Source: Anaerolineaceae bacterium (lineage in GTDB: Bacteria; Chloroflexota; Anaerolineae; Anaerolineales; Anaerolineaceae). Taken from it: 64,000 nucleotides of DNA. Where the stretch lies: contig JADLFQ010000076.1 of the NCBI GenBank assembly GCA_020845515.1, positions 17,862 to 81,861 on the forward strand, read 5' to 3'. Positions 19,720-29,194 of this stretch are shown here, in pieces (within the stretch, counting starts at the first letter, position 1; each line of letters begins with the position of its first letter). The notes under the pieces are model-generated. The model was not told the DNA's origin and did not search any database. It saw nothing but the letters and a program-made list of their open reading frames with translations. The translations under genes and the position numbers were made by a program.

Positions 19720-20474
19720 GGCAGCCCTTCACTGACAAATAGCATATCTTTCAACGCGCGCACGTGCATCTGAAATTCCGGTGTGGTGTCCTCGCGCGGG
19801 CGCGGCAGGCTGATGGCAACCTCGCCGAAAAGGCGGCCCGGGCGCGGGGTGATCACCAGGACGCGGTCGGAGAGCCGCACCGCCTCGGGGATGCTGTGGG
19901 TCACCCACAACACGGTCGGGCGGCGGCGCTGCCAGATCTCATCCAACTGAATTGTCAGGCGCTCGCGGGTCAGTTCGTCGAGGGCGGCAAAAGGTTCATC
20001 CATCAGCCACAGGTCGGCGTCCATCGCCAGGGCACGTGCCAGTGAGAGGCGCTGCTGCATCCCGCCGGAAAAAGTGTGCGGGTGAGCGTCTGCGAAATTC
20101 TCCAAATCTACAAGGTGCAGTAACTCCTCCACCGGGGACTGTACATCCGGCGAGGGGCGCGCAAAACGCTGTGCGAGCTGGATGTTCTGCCGGGCGGTGT
20201 ACCACGGGAGCAAGGCTGGATTTTGCGACATCCAAACAACGCGGCGGGAAGCGGTCATTTGCGCCGGGGGCAGACCGTCCAGCGTAATACTGCCTTGTTT
20301 GGGCTGTAAAAGGTTGGCGATCAGGCGCAGCAAGGTGGATTTGCCACAGCCATTGGCGCCGATGATGGCGACAAATTCGCCGCTTTTGACGCACAAGTTA
20401 AGGTCTTCCAGTACATGCACGGCAGGGGCCGTGTGGTTAAATGTGTGTGCCAGGTCTTTTACGCTTACTTCCAT
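19716..20474 (-). CDS. ABC transporter ATP-binding protein (SsuB/TauB-like)
   Basis: Walker A GANGCGKST, signature FSGGMQQRLSLARAL, Walker B LWLMDEPF. Confidence 0.93.
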   Translation of the reverse strand: MEVSVKDLAHTFNHTAPAVHVLEDLNLCVKSGEFVAIIGANGCGKSTLLRLIANLLQPKQGSITLDGLPPAQMTASRRVVWMSQNPALLPWYTARQNIQLAQRFARPSPDVQSPVEELLHLVDLENFADAHPHTFSGGMQQRLSLARALAMDADLWLMDEPFAALDELTRERLTIQLDEIWQRRRPTVLWVTHSIPEAVRLSDRVLVITPRPGRLFGEVAISLPRPREDTTPEFQMHVRALKDMLFVSEGLP

Positions 20475-20488
20475 ACCAGATCACTTGT

Positions 20489-21595
20489 TTAAGATAATCC
20501 CTTCCACCCTTTTAGCCCCAGCGGGGTGATGCGAAAAATCCATTCGATCTGTTCTTCGGCGTTGGCGGGGGCGCTTTGACCGAGGTAGCGGCGATACAGG
20601 CGGTTCAACAAAGGGCGGAGGCGTTTGGAACTGACGGGCTCCTGCACGGGCGCGGCGCTGCCGCGCGCCGTCACGCGCCGCAGCGGCGGCCAGGTTTCGT
20701 CCACCGATAGAGAGACGCTGGGTTTGCCCAGGATATAGTCAGCCCAGCGAGACCCCTTCCAGGCGAGGATGTGGAAATCCTGTCCGTCCCACTCCTGCCA
20801 GACCGGGACGACGTGCGGGCTGCCATCCGGGCGGACACAAGCCAGGCGTGCCGGCCAGGGGCCCTTGAGGAACTCTTCCATCTCCTCCTTGCCAAGCGGC
20901 GTGGCGGCCGGGGTCTCATTTTCAGCGTTCTCATGAAAAGGGGCATAGGCGGCGGCGCCCAAACGGTAGGAGAGACGGGCGGCCATTTCCCGCAGTAAAG
21001 CCAGTGCATCGTCAACTTTTTGGTCAGGGTCGCGGTAGGCGGGAGCGACAAACAGCAAGGCATAATCGGGGTGGATGCCGTCCCGGCAGACCGGAAGGGC
21101 CAGCTCTATCACGTCGCCGTCACGGCGCAGGGCGTACCCCCGGCGGCGGACTTCCTCCGGCGGCGGGGAGGAGAAGACCGCCCCGGCCGCGGTCTGCCCC
21201 ATGGGAGCGACAAGGCCGGTTTTGAGCACCGCGCGCACGCTCTGGGGGCTTTCAACTTGGGCAAGGATAAGGGCGCCGCCGTGCGTTTCGGCTGCAAGTG
21301 CGAGCGTCTCAGTGCAGGCGGTCCTGCCGGCTTCCTGATAAAAAGCCGGAATGATCTCTTGCGAGGAGACGCGGTTGGAACCGCGCCAGGCTTGCAGGCG
21401 CGGGCCCGGGCGATAGCGGCCGCGCTGTTCGCTTTGTTCTGCATAGCCTTGTTGTTTGAGGGTGTTGAGCAGCAAAAATAAGCTGCTGCGCGAGATATCG
21501 AGCGAGGCCAAGAGCTCTTGCAGGGTGATCCCCTCGGGGTTTCCGAGGATCAGTTCAATAATCTGGAGGGTTCTTTCCGCGGCAGGTACATTCAT
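20489..21595 (-). CDS. IclR-family regulator fused to pyridoxamine 5'-phosphate oxidase-like (PPOX) domain
   Basis: IclR HTH (AAERTLQIIELILGNPEGITLQELLASLDISRSSLFLLLNTLKQQGYAEQ), IclR effector-like region (LKTGLVAPMGQTAAG), then PPOX barrel (MEEFLKGPWPARLACVRPDGSPHVVPVWQEWDGQDFHILAWKGSRWADYILGKPSVSLSVDE). Confidence 0.82.
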   Translation of the reverse strand: MNVPAAERTLQIIELILGNPEGITLQELLASLDISRSSLFLLLNTLKQQGYAEQSEQRGRYRPGPRLQAWRGSNRVSSQEIIPAFYQEAGRTACTETLALAAETHGGALILAQVESPQSVRAVLKTGLVAPMGQTAAGAVFSSPPPEEVRRRGYALRRDGDVIELALPVCRDGIHPDYALLFVAPAYRDPDQKVDDALALLREMAARLSYRLGAAAYAPFHENAENETPAATPLGKEEMEEFLKGPWPARLACVRPDGSPHVVPVWQEWDGQDFHILAWKGSRWADYILGKPSVSLSVDETWPPLRRVTARGSAAPVQEPVSSKRLRPLLNRLYRRYLGQSAPANAEEQIEWIFRITPLGLKGWKGLS

Positions 21596-21632
21596 GGACC
21601 ATATCCTGGTACTACTAATTGGATTATGGTCT

Positions 21633-21660
21633 ATTATATTGGATTACAAAAGAATGTCAA
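21633..21660 (-). promoter_or_regulatory. sigma-70-type promoter of the IclR-PPOX operon
   Basis: Minus strand TTGACA-16-TATAAT (plus tgtcaa 21655-21660, attata 21633-21638). Confidence 0.75.
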
Positions 21661-21752
21661 GGTATGGAAGGTATGGTAAAGACACCAGCCGCAAGTGGAG
21701 GATGCGGGGCTGAGGCACGTGGTTTGGGGCAGGCGCCGCCCGCCCCTGTAAT

Positions 21753-22913
21753 TTATTCCCCTTCCAGCGCGGTTACGGCAATGCGCCTGCCCCCTCGCAG
21801 GAAGACGCGCGCGACACGCGGCAAAAGGGAGGTGGTCACTTCGTAATTGATTGTGCCAGCCAGCCGCGCAACCTCTTCGGCGCGGATCGTCTGGCTGCCC
21901 TGCGCGCCCACCAGGACAACCTCATCCCCCAACTGCACGCCGGGAATGGCGGTGACATCCACCACGATCTGATCCATGCACACGCGCCCGATGATCGGGG
22001 CGCGCTGGCCACGCACCAGCACGCTGCCCTGGTTGGACAGGATGCGGTGGTAACCGTCGCCGTATCCGACCGGGATCAGTGCAACGCGGGTCGTGCGGGC
22101 AGTTATGAACGTATACCCATAACTGACGCCTGTACCGGCCGGAATATCGCGCACCCGGCTGACCAGACTCTTGAGCGTTAAGGACGGACGAATTTCAAAG
22201 ACCGGGGGCCATTCGGCGGAGGGGGACATGCCGTAGATGGCAATGCCGGGGCGGATGGCGTTGAGATGGGTCTCCGGCAGCTTCATGGCGGCGGCGCTGT
22301 TGGCGGCATGTGCAATTGGGATGGTGATGCCAACTTCGCTGAGGGCGGCGCGCACATCGTTAAAGACAGCCAACTGGCGCAGGGTAATGGCTGGGTCGGC
22401 TGAGTCGGCGGTCGCAAAATGGGTGAAAAGTCCCTCGATGTGAATGCCGGGCAACCGGTGCAGGGCGGTCATAAATTCGACGACTTCCTCCGGCATCAAG
22501 CCGTAACGGCTCATGCCGGTATCCACCTTGACATGCACCGGAACGACCGCGCCCGCAGCCGCAGCGGCGCCCGAGAGCGCCTGGGCAAAATCCAACGTCA
22601 TCAGGCTGGGGGTCAGGTGCCAGCGCACAATGCGTTTCGCGCCCTCCGGCGGGGTGTAGCCCACCACGAGAATCGGGGCGTCAATGCCCGCTTTACGCAA
22701 CTCGATGCCTTCGCCGGCGCGATGTACCGCCAGGCGCGAGGCGCCCGCTGTGAGCGCCGTCCGCGAGACCGCCGCCGCCCCGTGCCCGTAGGCGTTGGCT
22801 TTGACCACTGCAAAGACCTCCACGCGCGCCCCGACATGGCGCTTGTACGCCGCAATATTGTGGGCAATCGCGTCCAGATCAACTTCTGCCCAGGTTACCA
22901 TTCCATCCAGCAT
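21753..22913 (-). CDS. alr: alanine racemase
   Basis: AEVDLDAIAHNIAAYKR...AVVKANAYGHGA...HVKVDTGMSRYG...GRVCMDQIVVDVT. Confidence 0.95.
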   Translation of the reverse strand: MLDGMVTWAEVDLDAIAHNIAAYKRHVGARVEVFAVVKANAYGHGAAAVSRTALTAGASRLAVHRAGEGIELRKAGIDAPILVVGYTPPEGAKRIVRWHLTPSLMTLDFAQALSGAAAAAGAVVPVHVKVDTGMSRYGLMPEEVVEFMTALHRLPGIHIEGLFTHFATADSADPAITLRQLAVFNDVRAALSEVGITIPIAHAANSAAAMKLPETHLNAIRPGIAIYGMSPSAEWPPVFEIRPSLTLKSLVSRVRDIPAGTGVSYGYTFITARTTRVALIPVGYGDGYHRILSNQGSVLVRGQRAPIIGRVCMDQIVVDVTAIPGVQLGDEVVLVGAQGSQTIRAEEVARLAGTINYEVTTSLLPRVARVFLRGGRRIAVTALEGE

Positions 22914-23010
22914 ACCAAGCTCCTTACCTGCCTAATTTTACCCCGCTCTCAACGTGCCCGGGCGTGCACCGTACCCATCGCATGCCGGTAAGCTGTGAAC
23001 CTCAACCCCC

Positions 23011-23048
23011 GGGTCTGTCCCAGCCCAGGCCTGGGCTGGGATAGACCC
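23011..23048. repeat. 38-bp near-perfect palindrome in alr-livF intergenic region
   Basis: GGGTCTGTCCCAGCCCAGG / CCTGGGCTGGGATAGACCC, one mismatch. Confidence 0.85.
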
Positions 23049-23099
23049 CTCCTGGATCCTTTCAGAAGGGGTCTGTGAAGAAGCTGTTGCCCGGAAGGG

Positions 23100-23819
23100 T
23101 TATCCTCCCAGATAAGCCTCTTTGACGCGCGGGTTCCCCAGCAGTTCAGCGCCCGTGCCCGTCAGAGTGAGGTTTCCGGTCTCAAGCACATAACCGCGCG
23201 AAGCAATGCGAAGCGCCATGTTGGCGTTTTGCTCGACCAGTAAAACGGTCGTCCCGGCCTGGTTGATTTCAGTCAGGATGTTGAATATTTCCCGCACAAG
23301 CACCGGCGAGAGCCCCATCGAAGGTTCATCAAGCAGCATCACCTTGCTGCGGCTCAGCAAGGCGCGTGCCACAGCCAGCATTTGCTGTTCGCCGCCCGAG
23401 AGCGTGCCACCCAACTGGCCGCGCCGTTCCTTGAGGCGCGGAAAAATGCCAAAGATGCGCTCGTAATCCCGCTCGATCTCCGGTTTATCTTTCCGCTGCC
23501 AGGTTGCCAGCTTGAGATTTTCCTGAACTGTCAGATTGCCAAAGATGCCGCGCCCCTCTGGCACCTGGGCAATGCCCAAGGCAACAATCTTGTCGGAGAC
23601 AACTTTGCGCAGGTCGGTATTACGGTAGGTGATCGAACCGCTGTAAGGCACCATTCCGGAGATCGCGCGCAGCGTGGATGATTTTCCGGCGCCGTTTGCG
23701 CCGATTAGGGTGACGATTTCGCCCTCATAGACCTCAAAAGAAATCCCCAGAACGGCTTTAATGTTGCCGTAGGACACCCGCAGATCGCGAATCGAGAGGA
23801 GCGGTGTGCTGTCGTTCAT
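23100..23819 (-). CDS. livF: branched-chain amino acid ABC transporter ATP-binding protein
   Basis: LSIRDLRVSYGNIKAVLGISFEVYEGEIVTLIGANGAGKSSTLRAISGM; LSGGEQQMLAVARAL; ATGA overlap with livG. Confidence 0.92.
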   Translation of the reverse strand: MNDSTPLLSIRDLRVSYGNIKAVLGISFEVYEGEIVTLIGANGAGKSSTLRAISGMVPYSGSITYRNTDLRKVVSDKIVALGIAQVPEGRGIFGNLTVQENLKLATWQRKDKPEIERDYERIFGIFPRLKERRGQLGGTLSGGEQQMLAVARALLSRSKVMLLDEPSMGLSPVLVREIFNILTEINQAGTTVLLVEQNANMALRIASRGYVLETGNLTLTGTGAELLGNPRVKEAYLGG

Positions 23820-24586
23820 TCTTCGCCTCCTTCTCCCAGATAGGCTTCCAGCACTTTGGGGTTGCTGCGGATTTCTGCTGGCAGCCCCTGGGCAATCGTC
23901 GCACCAAAGTCCAGCACTTTGAGCCGTTCGCAGATGCCCATCACCAGGCGCATCTGGTGCTCGATCAGGATGATGGTCAGCTTGAACTGGTCGCGTATCC
24001 AACGGATAAAGTCCATCAACTGTATGATCTCATTCGGGTTCATGCCAGCGGCAGGTTCATCCAGCAGCAAAATCTTTGGCTGGGTTGCCAGGGCGCGCAC
24101 GATCTCAAGCCGCCGCTGAGAACCATAAGGCAGGTTGGCGGAACGTTCTTCTGCCAATCCGTCCAGCCGGAAGATTGAAAGCAGTTCCAGCGCCTGTTCG
24201 GAGATACGTTTTTCCTCCGCGCTGTAGCGGCCGGTGTGCAGCATGGCTTCCAGCGGACTGTAGTTCAGCCGGGAGTAATTGGCAATGCGTACATTATCCA
24301 AAACGCTGAGTTCTTTAAAAAGCCGGATGTTCTGAAATGTGCGGGCGATGCCAAGCGCGGTGATCTGGTTGGAGGTTTTCCCCACCAGTTCCACGTCGTT
24401 TATCAAGATGCTGCCCTTGGTGGCGCGGTATACCCCCGTGATCAAGTTGAAGACTGTCGTCTTGCCTGCACCGTTCGGCCCGATAATCCCGATCAATTCG
24501 CCAGATTCGAGCTCAAGGTTGAAGTCGGAGACGGCACATAACCCCCCGAAGTAGTGTGTCATGTGATCAATCTGCAGCAGGGGCAT
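23816..24586 (-). CDS. livG: branched-chain amino acid ABC transporter ATP-binding protein
   Basis: [41 protein letters not shown]; gene order. Confidence 0.92.
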   Translation of the reverse strand: MPLLQIDHMTHYFGGLCAVSDFNLELESGELIGIIGPNGAGKTTVFNLITGVYRATKGSILINDVELVGKTSNQITALGIARTFQNIRLFKELSVLDNVRIANYSRLNYSPLEAMLHTGRYSAEEKRISEQALELLSIFRLDGLAEERSANLPYGSQRRLEIVRALATQPKILLLDEPAAGMNPNEIIQLMDFIRWIRDQFKLTIILIEHQMRLVMGICERLKVLDFGATIAQGLPAEIRSNPKVLEAYLGEGGEE

Positions 24587-25649
24587 TGGCGGCCTCCTTT
24601 TTCTTGCGCCAGAGGTGCGTCGCAAGAAGTTGGTAGTGTGGGATGAACCAGCGAAACTCTCGCAAACCCATGATGCCGCGCGGGCGGAAGAGCATGAGGA
24701 GCACAAGTACGAGGGGCATCAGAACCATACGCCAGACACCCAGGGGGCGCAGCACTTCGAGCAAGATGGTGAAGATTGTTGCCCCTAGAATGGAGCCTGT
24801 GATCGAACCGATACCGCCCAGATACACCATGATGAGGATATCGGTGGACTTGAGGATATCGAACACCTTGGGGCTGATGAACTGCAAGACATGGGCAAAG
24901 AGTGCGCCGGCAATGCCCGCGAAGAAGGAGGAGATGACAAACGCCAGCAGTTTGGCCTGGCGGGTGTTAACGCTCATCAAGTCGCTGGCGATCTCATCTT
25001 CACGGATTGACATCACACCGCGCCCAAAGTTGGAGTATACGAAATTGCGAATTACCCAAACCGCCAGCGCAGTCCAGAAGAACGCCCAGGGCAGGGTGGT
25101 GAGCTTTTCAATTCCGGGGATGCCGCGGGGTCCGCCGATAGCCTCGATGTTCTCGATGATTGATTTAACGATCATGTTGAACGCCAGAGTGACAATGGCA
25201 AGGTAGTCGCCGCGGGTTTTAAAGGAGGGAATGGCTACCAGAAGACCAACAAGCCCTGCCGCGACCCCGGCAGCAAGCACAACCAGCGGGAAAAGCCAGG
25301 GGTTGAGTGAGGTTGGGATGAATATGGTGGTCAGCACCGCAGAGGTATATGCGCCCACCGCCATAAACCCGGCATGTCCCACCGAAAACTCGCCCATATA
25401 GCCGTTGATCAGGTTGAGGCTGGTGGTCAGGATGATATTGATGCCGATATACATGAGGATGAGCTGAATATACGGGTTGACGAGGTTGAACTGCGGGATG
25501 AGGATGGAGAGGATAAACCCCGCCACCGTTAAAACCGGCAGAAGCCAGCGGTTGGAGGCAAACCGATCCCAATACTGTTTCCAAACTCCGAGCTTTTGCC
25601 CCTTGCCGGGTTGTTGTATATTCTTTTGAGGCGTCTTTTGGGCATCCAT
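24567..25649 (-). CDS. livM: branched-chain amino acid ABC transporter permease
   Basis: GYMGEFSVGHAGFMAVGAYTSAVL and ECF-like multi-TM permease pattern; gene order. Confidence 0.92.
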   Translation of the reverse strand: MDAQKTPQKNIQQPGKGQKLGVWKQYWDRFASNRWLLPVLTVAGFILSILIPQFNLVNPYIQLILMYIGINIILTTSLNLINGYMGEFSVGHAGFMAVGAYTSAVLTTIFIPTSLNPWLFPLVVLAAGVAAGLVGLLVAIPSFKTRGDYLAIVTLAFNMIVKSIIENIEAIGGPRGIPGIEKLTTLPWAFFWTALAVWVIRNFVYSNFGRGVMSIREDEIASDLMSVNTRQAKLLAFVISSFFAGIAGALFAHVLQFISPKVFDILKSTDILIMVYLGGIGSITGSILGATIFTILLEVLRPLGVWRMVLMPLVLVLLMLFRPRGIMGLREFRWFIPHYQLLATHLWRKKKEAANAPAAD

Positions 25650-25651
25650 GA

Positions 25652-26527
25652 TTACACCTTTTGCGGCCTGGGTTTGCCCAGGATGCCATAAGGCCGGAAG
25701 ATGAGGAGAACAAGCAGCAGACTGAAGGCGACGAAATCGCGGTAGGTGGAGGGCATAAAAGCCGCCACCAGGATCTCCACGCCGCCGAGGATAAAGCCTC
25801 CGATCATCGCGCCGCGAATATTACCGATACCGCCAACCACCGCGGAGATGAAAGCCTTCCAGCCAACCATGATGCCCATATAAGGATCAATAACCGGGAA
25901 AGCGAGGCTGTACATTGTCCCGGCTGCAGCGCCCAGGCTTGTTCCAAGTGCAAACGTAATCGAAATGATTAAATTCAGCGGCACGCCCATTAAAGGGACG
26001 ATGGTCTTGTCCCACGAGATTGCCCGCATGGCCATCCCCACCATCGTGTGGCGGACGATTTGATCCAGCAAGATCATCAGTCCGATGGAGAGCAGAATGA
26101 TGATGATCTGCAGAGAGGAGATCGAAACCCCCGCAATCACCCAGGTTTTGTTGGCGATTAATTCGGGGACGTGTTGCGGATAAGGGCTGAAGACGAGCGT
26201 GAAGTTTTCCAGAAATAAGCCCACACCCAGGGCCGTGATGACAGCCGAGACGCGCGGCGCATGGCGCAGGGGCTTGTACGCCAATCGTTCAATCACCACG
26301 CCTAACAAAGCCACACCGATCATGGATATCAGCAGGGTGGGGACAAAGGGGAGCTTCAAAAACGTTGCAGCAATAAAACACAAAAATGCGCCCACCATAA
26401 AAAGATCGCCATGGGCAAAGTTGATCATCGTCAAAATACCGTACACCATCGTGTATCCCAGGGCGATCAGCGCATAAATGCTGCCCAATTGCATTGCGTT
26501 TAACAACTGTTGGAAGAGGTATGTCAT
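25652..26527 (-). CDS. livH: branched-chain amino acid ABC transporter permease
   Basis: QLGSIYALIALGYTMVYGILTMINFAHGDLFMVGAF. Confidence 0.93.
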   Translation of the reverse strand: MTYLFQQLLNAMQLGSIYALIALGYTMVYGILTMINFAHGDLFMVGAFLCFIAATFLKLPFVPTLLISMIGVALLGVVIERLAYKPLRHAPRVSAVITALGVGLFLENFTLVFSPYPQHVPELIANKTWVIAGVSISSLQIIIILLSIGLMILLDQIVRHTMVGMAMRAISWDKTIVPLMGVPLNLIISITFALGTSLGAAAGTMYSLAFPVIDPYMGIMVGWKAFISAVVGGIGNIRGAMIGGFILGGVEILVAAFMPSTYRDFVAFSLLLVLLIFRPYGILGKPRPQKV

Positions 26528-26551
26528 GGGGCAACCTTTATTGTAAAGAAA

Positions 26552-26583
26552 CCTCACCTGCCAGGATTTTCTGGCAGGTGAGG
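26552..26583 (-). terminator. intra-operon hairpin / partial terminator between livK and livH
   Basis: CCTCACCTGCCAG-N6-CTGGCAGGTGAGG perfect 13-bp stem, followed on minus strand by TTTCTTT. Confidence 0.7.
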
Positions 26584-26598
26584 CAGAAAAACTAATGG

Positions 26599-27765
26599 TT
26601 ACGGTTGGGCGTTGGCAAACCAGACAAATTTACCGTCTTTAACTTGCAGGATGACGGCGCTCTTGATCGGGTCACCGGAGCCTTCCTGGAACTGCATTGT
26701 TCCAGTAACACCCTCAAACTTGGGGATGACGGCAAGCGCGTCGCGTACCGCCTGACGGTCAATTTTGCCGGCGGATTGGATAGCCTGGTAGAACAAACCA
26801 AAGGCATCATAGGTCAGAGCAGCCACATCATCGGGCACCTGCCCATATTTGGCTTTATAGGCGTCAATGAATTTGGTGGCCTGTGGGGTGGCGGCGTCGG
26901 GTGCGTAATGGGTGCTGAAGTAGTAACCCTCACAATCATTGCCGCACAGCGTAATTAATTCGGCGCTGCCCCAAGAATCGCTCCCCAGGAAAGGCACCGT
27001 AATACCCAGGCGATGCGCCTGCTGAATTTGCAGCGGCACCTCACTGTAATAATTCGGCAGGAAGATTACCTCGGGCCCGGCTTCCTTGATCTTGGTCATT
27101 TGGGCGGAGAAATCTTTATCGCCGGTGGTGTAGGTCTCAAAAGCGACCACTGTACCGCCGTTCTCTTCGTAGGTTTGTTTAAAGAACTCGGCAATACCCT
27201 TGTTGTAATCCGAAGCCACGTCGTATAGCACAGCAGCCTTGGTGGTCTTTAGGTTATCCAGCGCAAACTTGGCGACAACGCGCCCCTGGAAAGGATCAAT
27301 AAAGCACGCCCGAAAGACATATTTCTTTGGGGCATCAGTCTTGGCGTCTACAGTGGTTTTCGGGTTGGTGGACCACGGGCTGATCAGAACCACTTTGGAG
27401 CTTTCAGCAATTTCCGAAGCCGGAATGGCGTAGCGGCTGGCGTTGGGGCCGATGATGGCGACCACATTTTGCTGGGTGATCAGCTTTTGAGCAGCCGAAG
27501 CGGACTGGTCGGCTTTGCCGGCGTTGTCTTCGATAAAGAGTTCGACCTTATATTTTTTTCCTCCAACATCCAAACCACCGGCATCGTTGATTTCCTGAAC
27601 GGACATTTCGGCGGCATTTTTACAGGAAGCACCGACCGCAGGAATATCGCCGGTCAATTCCGCCACAACGCCAACCTTGATCGTATCGGATGCCCCGCCG
27701 CCGCAAGCCGCAGCCAGCATACTAAGCAGGAGCATGAGAGTGAAAAGCCAAACAGTTTTTTTCAT
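26599..27765 (-). CDS. livK: branched-chain amino acid ABC transporter substrate-binding lipoprotein
   Basis: MKKTVWLFTLMLLLSMLAAACGGG lipobox; AIIGPNASRYAIPASEIAESSKVVLISPWSTNP. Confidence 0.92.
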   Translation of the reverse strand: MKKTVWLFTLMLLLSMLAAACGGGASDTIKVGVVAELTGDIPAVGASCKNAAEMSVQEINDAGGLDVGGKKYKVELFIEDNAGKADQSASAAQKLITQQNVVAIIGPNASRYAIPASEIAESSKVVLISPWSTNPKTTVDAKTDAPKKYVFRACFIDPFQGRVVAKFALDNLKTTKAAVLYDVASDYNKGIAEFFKQTYEENGGTVVAFETYTTGDKDFSAQMTKIKEAGPEVIFLPNYYSEVPLQIQQAHRLGITVPFLGSDSWGSAELITLCGNDCEGYYFSTHYAPDAATPQATKFIDAYKAKYGQVPDDVAALTYDAFGLFYQAIQSAGKIDRQAVRDALAVIPKFEGVTGTMQFQEGSGDPIKSAVILQVKDGKFVWFANAQP

Positions 27766-28258
27766 CTTTTCGTTTCTCCTTTTGAATTTGACAATTGTTT
27801 GAGACAATGGTTCGCTTGTGAAACTCGTAGATGGCACCCCTTCCTGAATATCCACCTCCTTTTATGTTTTACAGGACGCCCCCCGGAAAATACCAAAAAC
27901 TTAAACCAGGAACAGAGGAGTTAAAGGTTGTTTAACTTTATGAGATTTAAGAGAAAAAGGGAAACACAAACAGGCACATGACAGCCGCACACCGCAGGCG
28001 TCTGGATGGACAGAGAATTTTACCCCGTAAGCGTATTGCATGATCCCTCGGTTCAGCCTGTTGCAAAGGCAGTCCATCTGTCACTAAGGGCAGGTCAGAT
28101 CAAATACGTAATGTTCTCTGAGATGAATTATCTTTAAAATAAATTGCCGGAAACTGTTTGAAAATTGAGCGCTTGTTTAAGATAGTAACACTTTTTCAAG
28201 CCAATTCAATGCCAATCTTCTTGAATTTGTGTAACATTTGTCATAAGTAAAGGGGTGT

Positions 28259-28285
28259 CTGCCTTTCGGGTACACCGAAAGGCAG
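28259..28285 (-). terminator. hairpin downstream of CBS-ACT gene
   Basis: CTGCCTTTCGG-N5-CCGAAAGGCAG. Confidence 0.55.
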
Positions 28286-28312
28286 TAAAAGGAGACAAAC
28301 AGCCGGTATGGA

Positions 28313-28966
28313 TCAGGCAGCTTTCACTTCACGAATATCCACGATGCTCAAGACGATGGGTTCGAGCGCTTTTCTGAGGGTTTCGAGGGAGGTGTTGCCT
28401 ACTTTGACGGTTACCAGGCCGGTGGTGGGGTCTTCTCCCAGGCAGTTGCCCAAAGAGATGATATTACCCCCCAGGTCGCGAATTACACTGGTTAACTCCA
28501 TCAGCTTGCCGGGGATATCCGGCACAAGCACGGCAACACGAACACCCGGCTTGCGCGCGCCGAACAGTTCCAGAAAGACGTTGAACAGATTGGTCTCGGT
28601 AATGATGCCGACCAGTTTCTCGCCGCGCATGACCGGCAAGCTGCCAATTTTTTTATCTGCCATGATGCGCGCGGCTTCTTCAATGGTACAGTCATCATCA
28701 ATGGAGATGACATCTTTGGTCATGACACGCTGAATGGTAATTTTACTGAGCAGGTAATTGATTTCAAAGACACTGAGGCTGGTGGCCTCCGAGGGGGAGG
28801 CATTCAAAATGTCTTTTTCGGACACGATGCCTAAAAGTTTGCCGCGTTCATCTACAACCGGAAACCGGCGGATCTTTTCCCGGTGCATTTGCGCCAACGC
28901 TTCCTGAATCGGAGTATCCGGCGAGATGGTGATGACGGGCTTGGTCATACGGTCTCTCACGAGCAT
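28313..28966 (-). CDS. CBS-domain pair + ACT-domain protein (AcuB-like)
   Basis: Two CBS repeats (MTKPVITISPDTPIQEALAQMHREKIRRFPVVDERGKLLGIVSEKDIL; VMTKDVISIDDDCTIEEAARIMADKKIGSLPVM) then ACT-like VAVLVPDIPGKLMELTSVIRDLGGNIIS. Confidence 0.87.
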   Translation of the reverse strand: MLVRDRMTKPVITISPDTPIQEALAQMHREKIRRFPVVDERGKLLGIVSEKDILNASPSEATSLSVFEINYLLSKITIQRVMTKDVISIDDDCTIEEAARIMADKKIGSLPVMRGEKLVGIITETNLFNVFLELFGARKPGVRVAVLVPDIPGKLMELTSVIRDLGGNIISLGNCLGEDPTTGLVTVKVGNTSLETLRKALEPIVLSIVDIREVKAA

Positions 28967-29140
28967 GGTGGTATTCTCCTTTTGTACATGGATTCATGAC
29001 GGTACCTCTATTTTACCTCAGTTGCTCTAAAAGGCGTACAAAAATTCATCAGGAGAGCACGGTTTTCACAAACTCGGGAATAGAAAAACCACCACCCCCT
29101 TTGTCCCCCGCCTGAGGCGGGGGAGATGTTTTAATGGGTG

Positions 29141-29168
29141 TTTTTTCGCTGCGAAAGCAGCGAAAAAA
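29141..29168. terminator. bidirectional-type hairpin TTTTTTCGCTGC-GAAA-GCAGCGAAAAAA
   Basis: Perfect 12-bp stem with GAAA loop and T/A flanks within the stem. Confidence 0.75.
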
Positions 29169-29194
29169 GTAAAAACCGGGTGATTATGCGTTTA

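Noticed and set aside
27780-28250. Riboswitch or small RNA in the livK upstream region
   Set aside because: Long intergenic region, but no recognised conserved riboswitch core could be read by eye.
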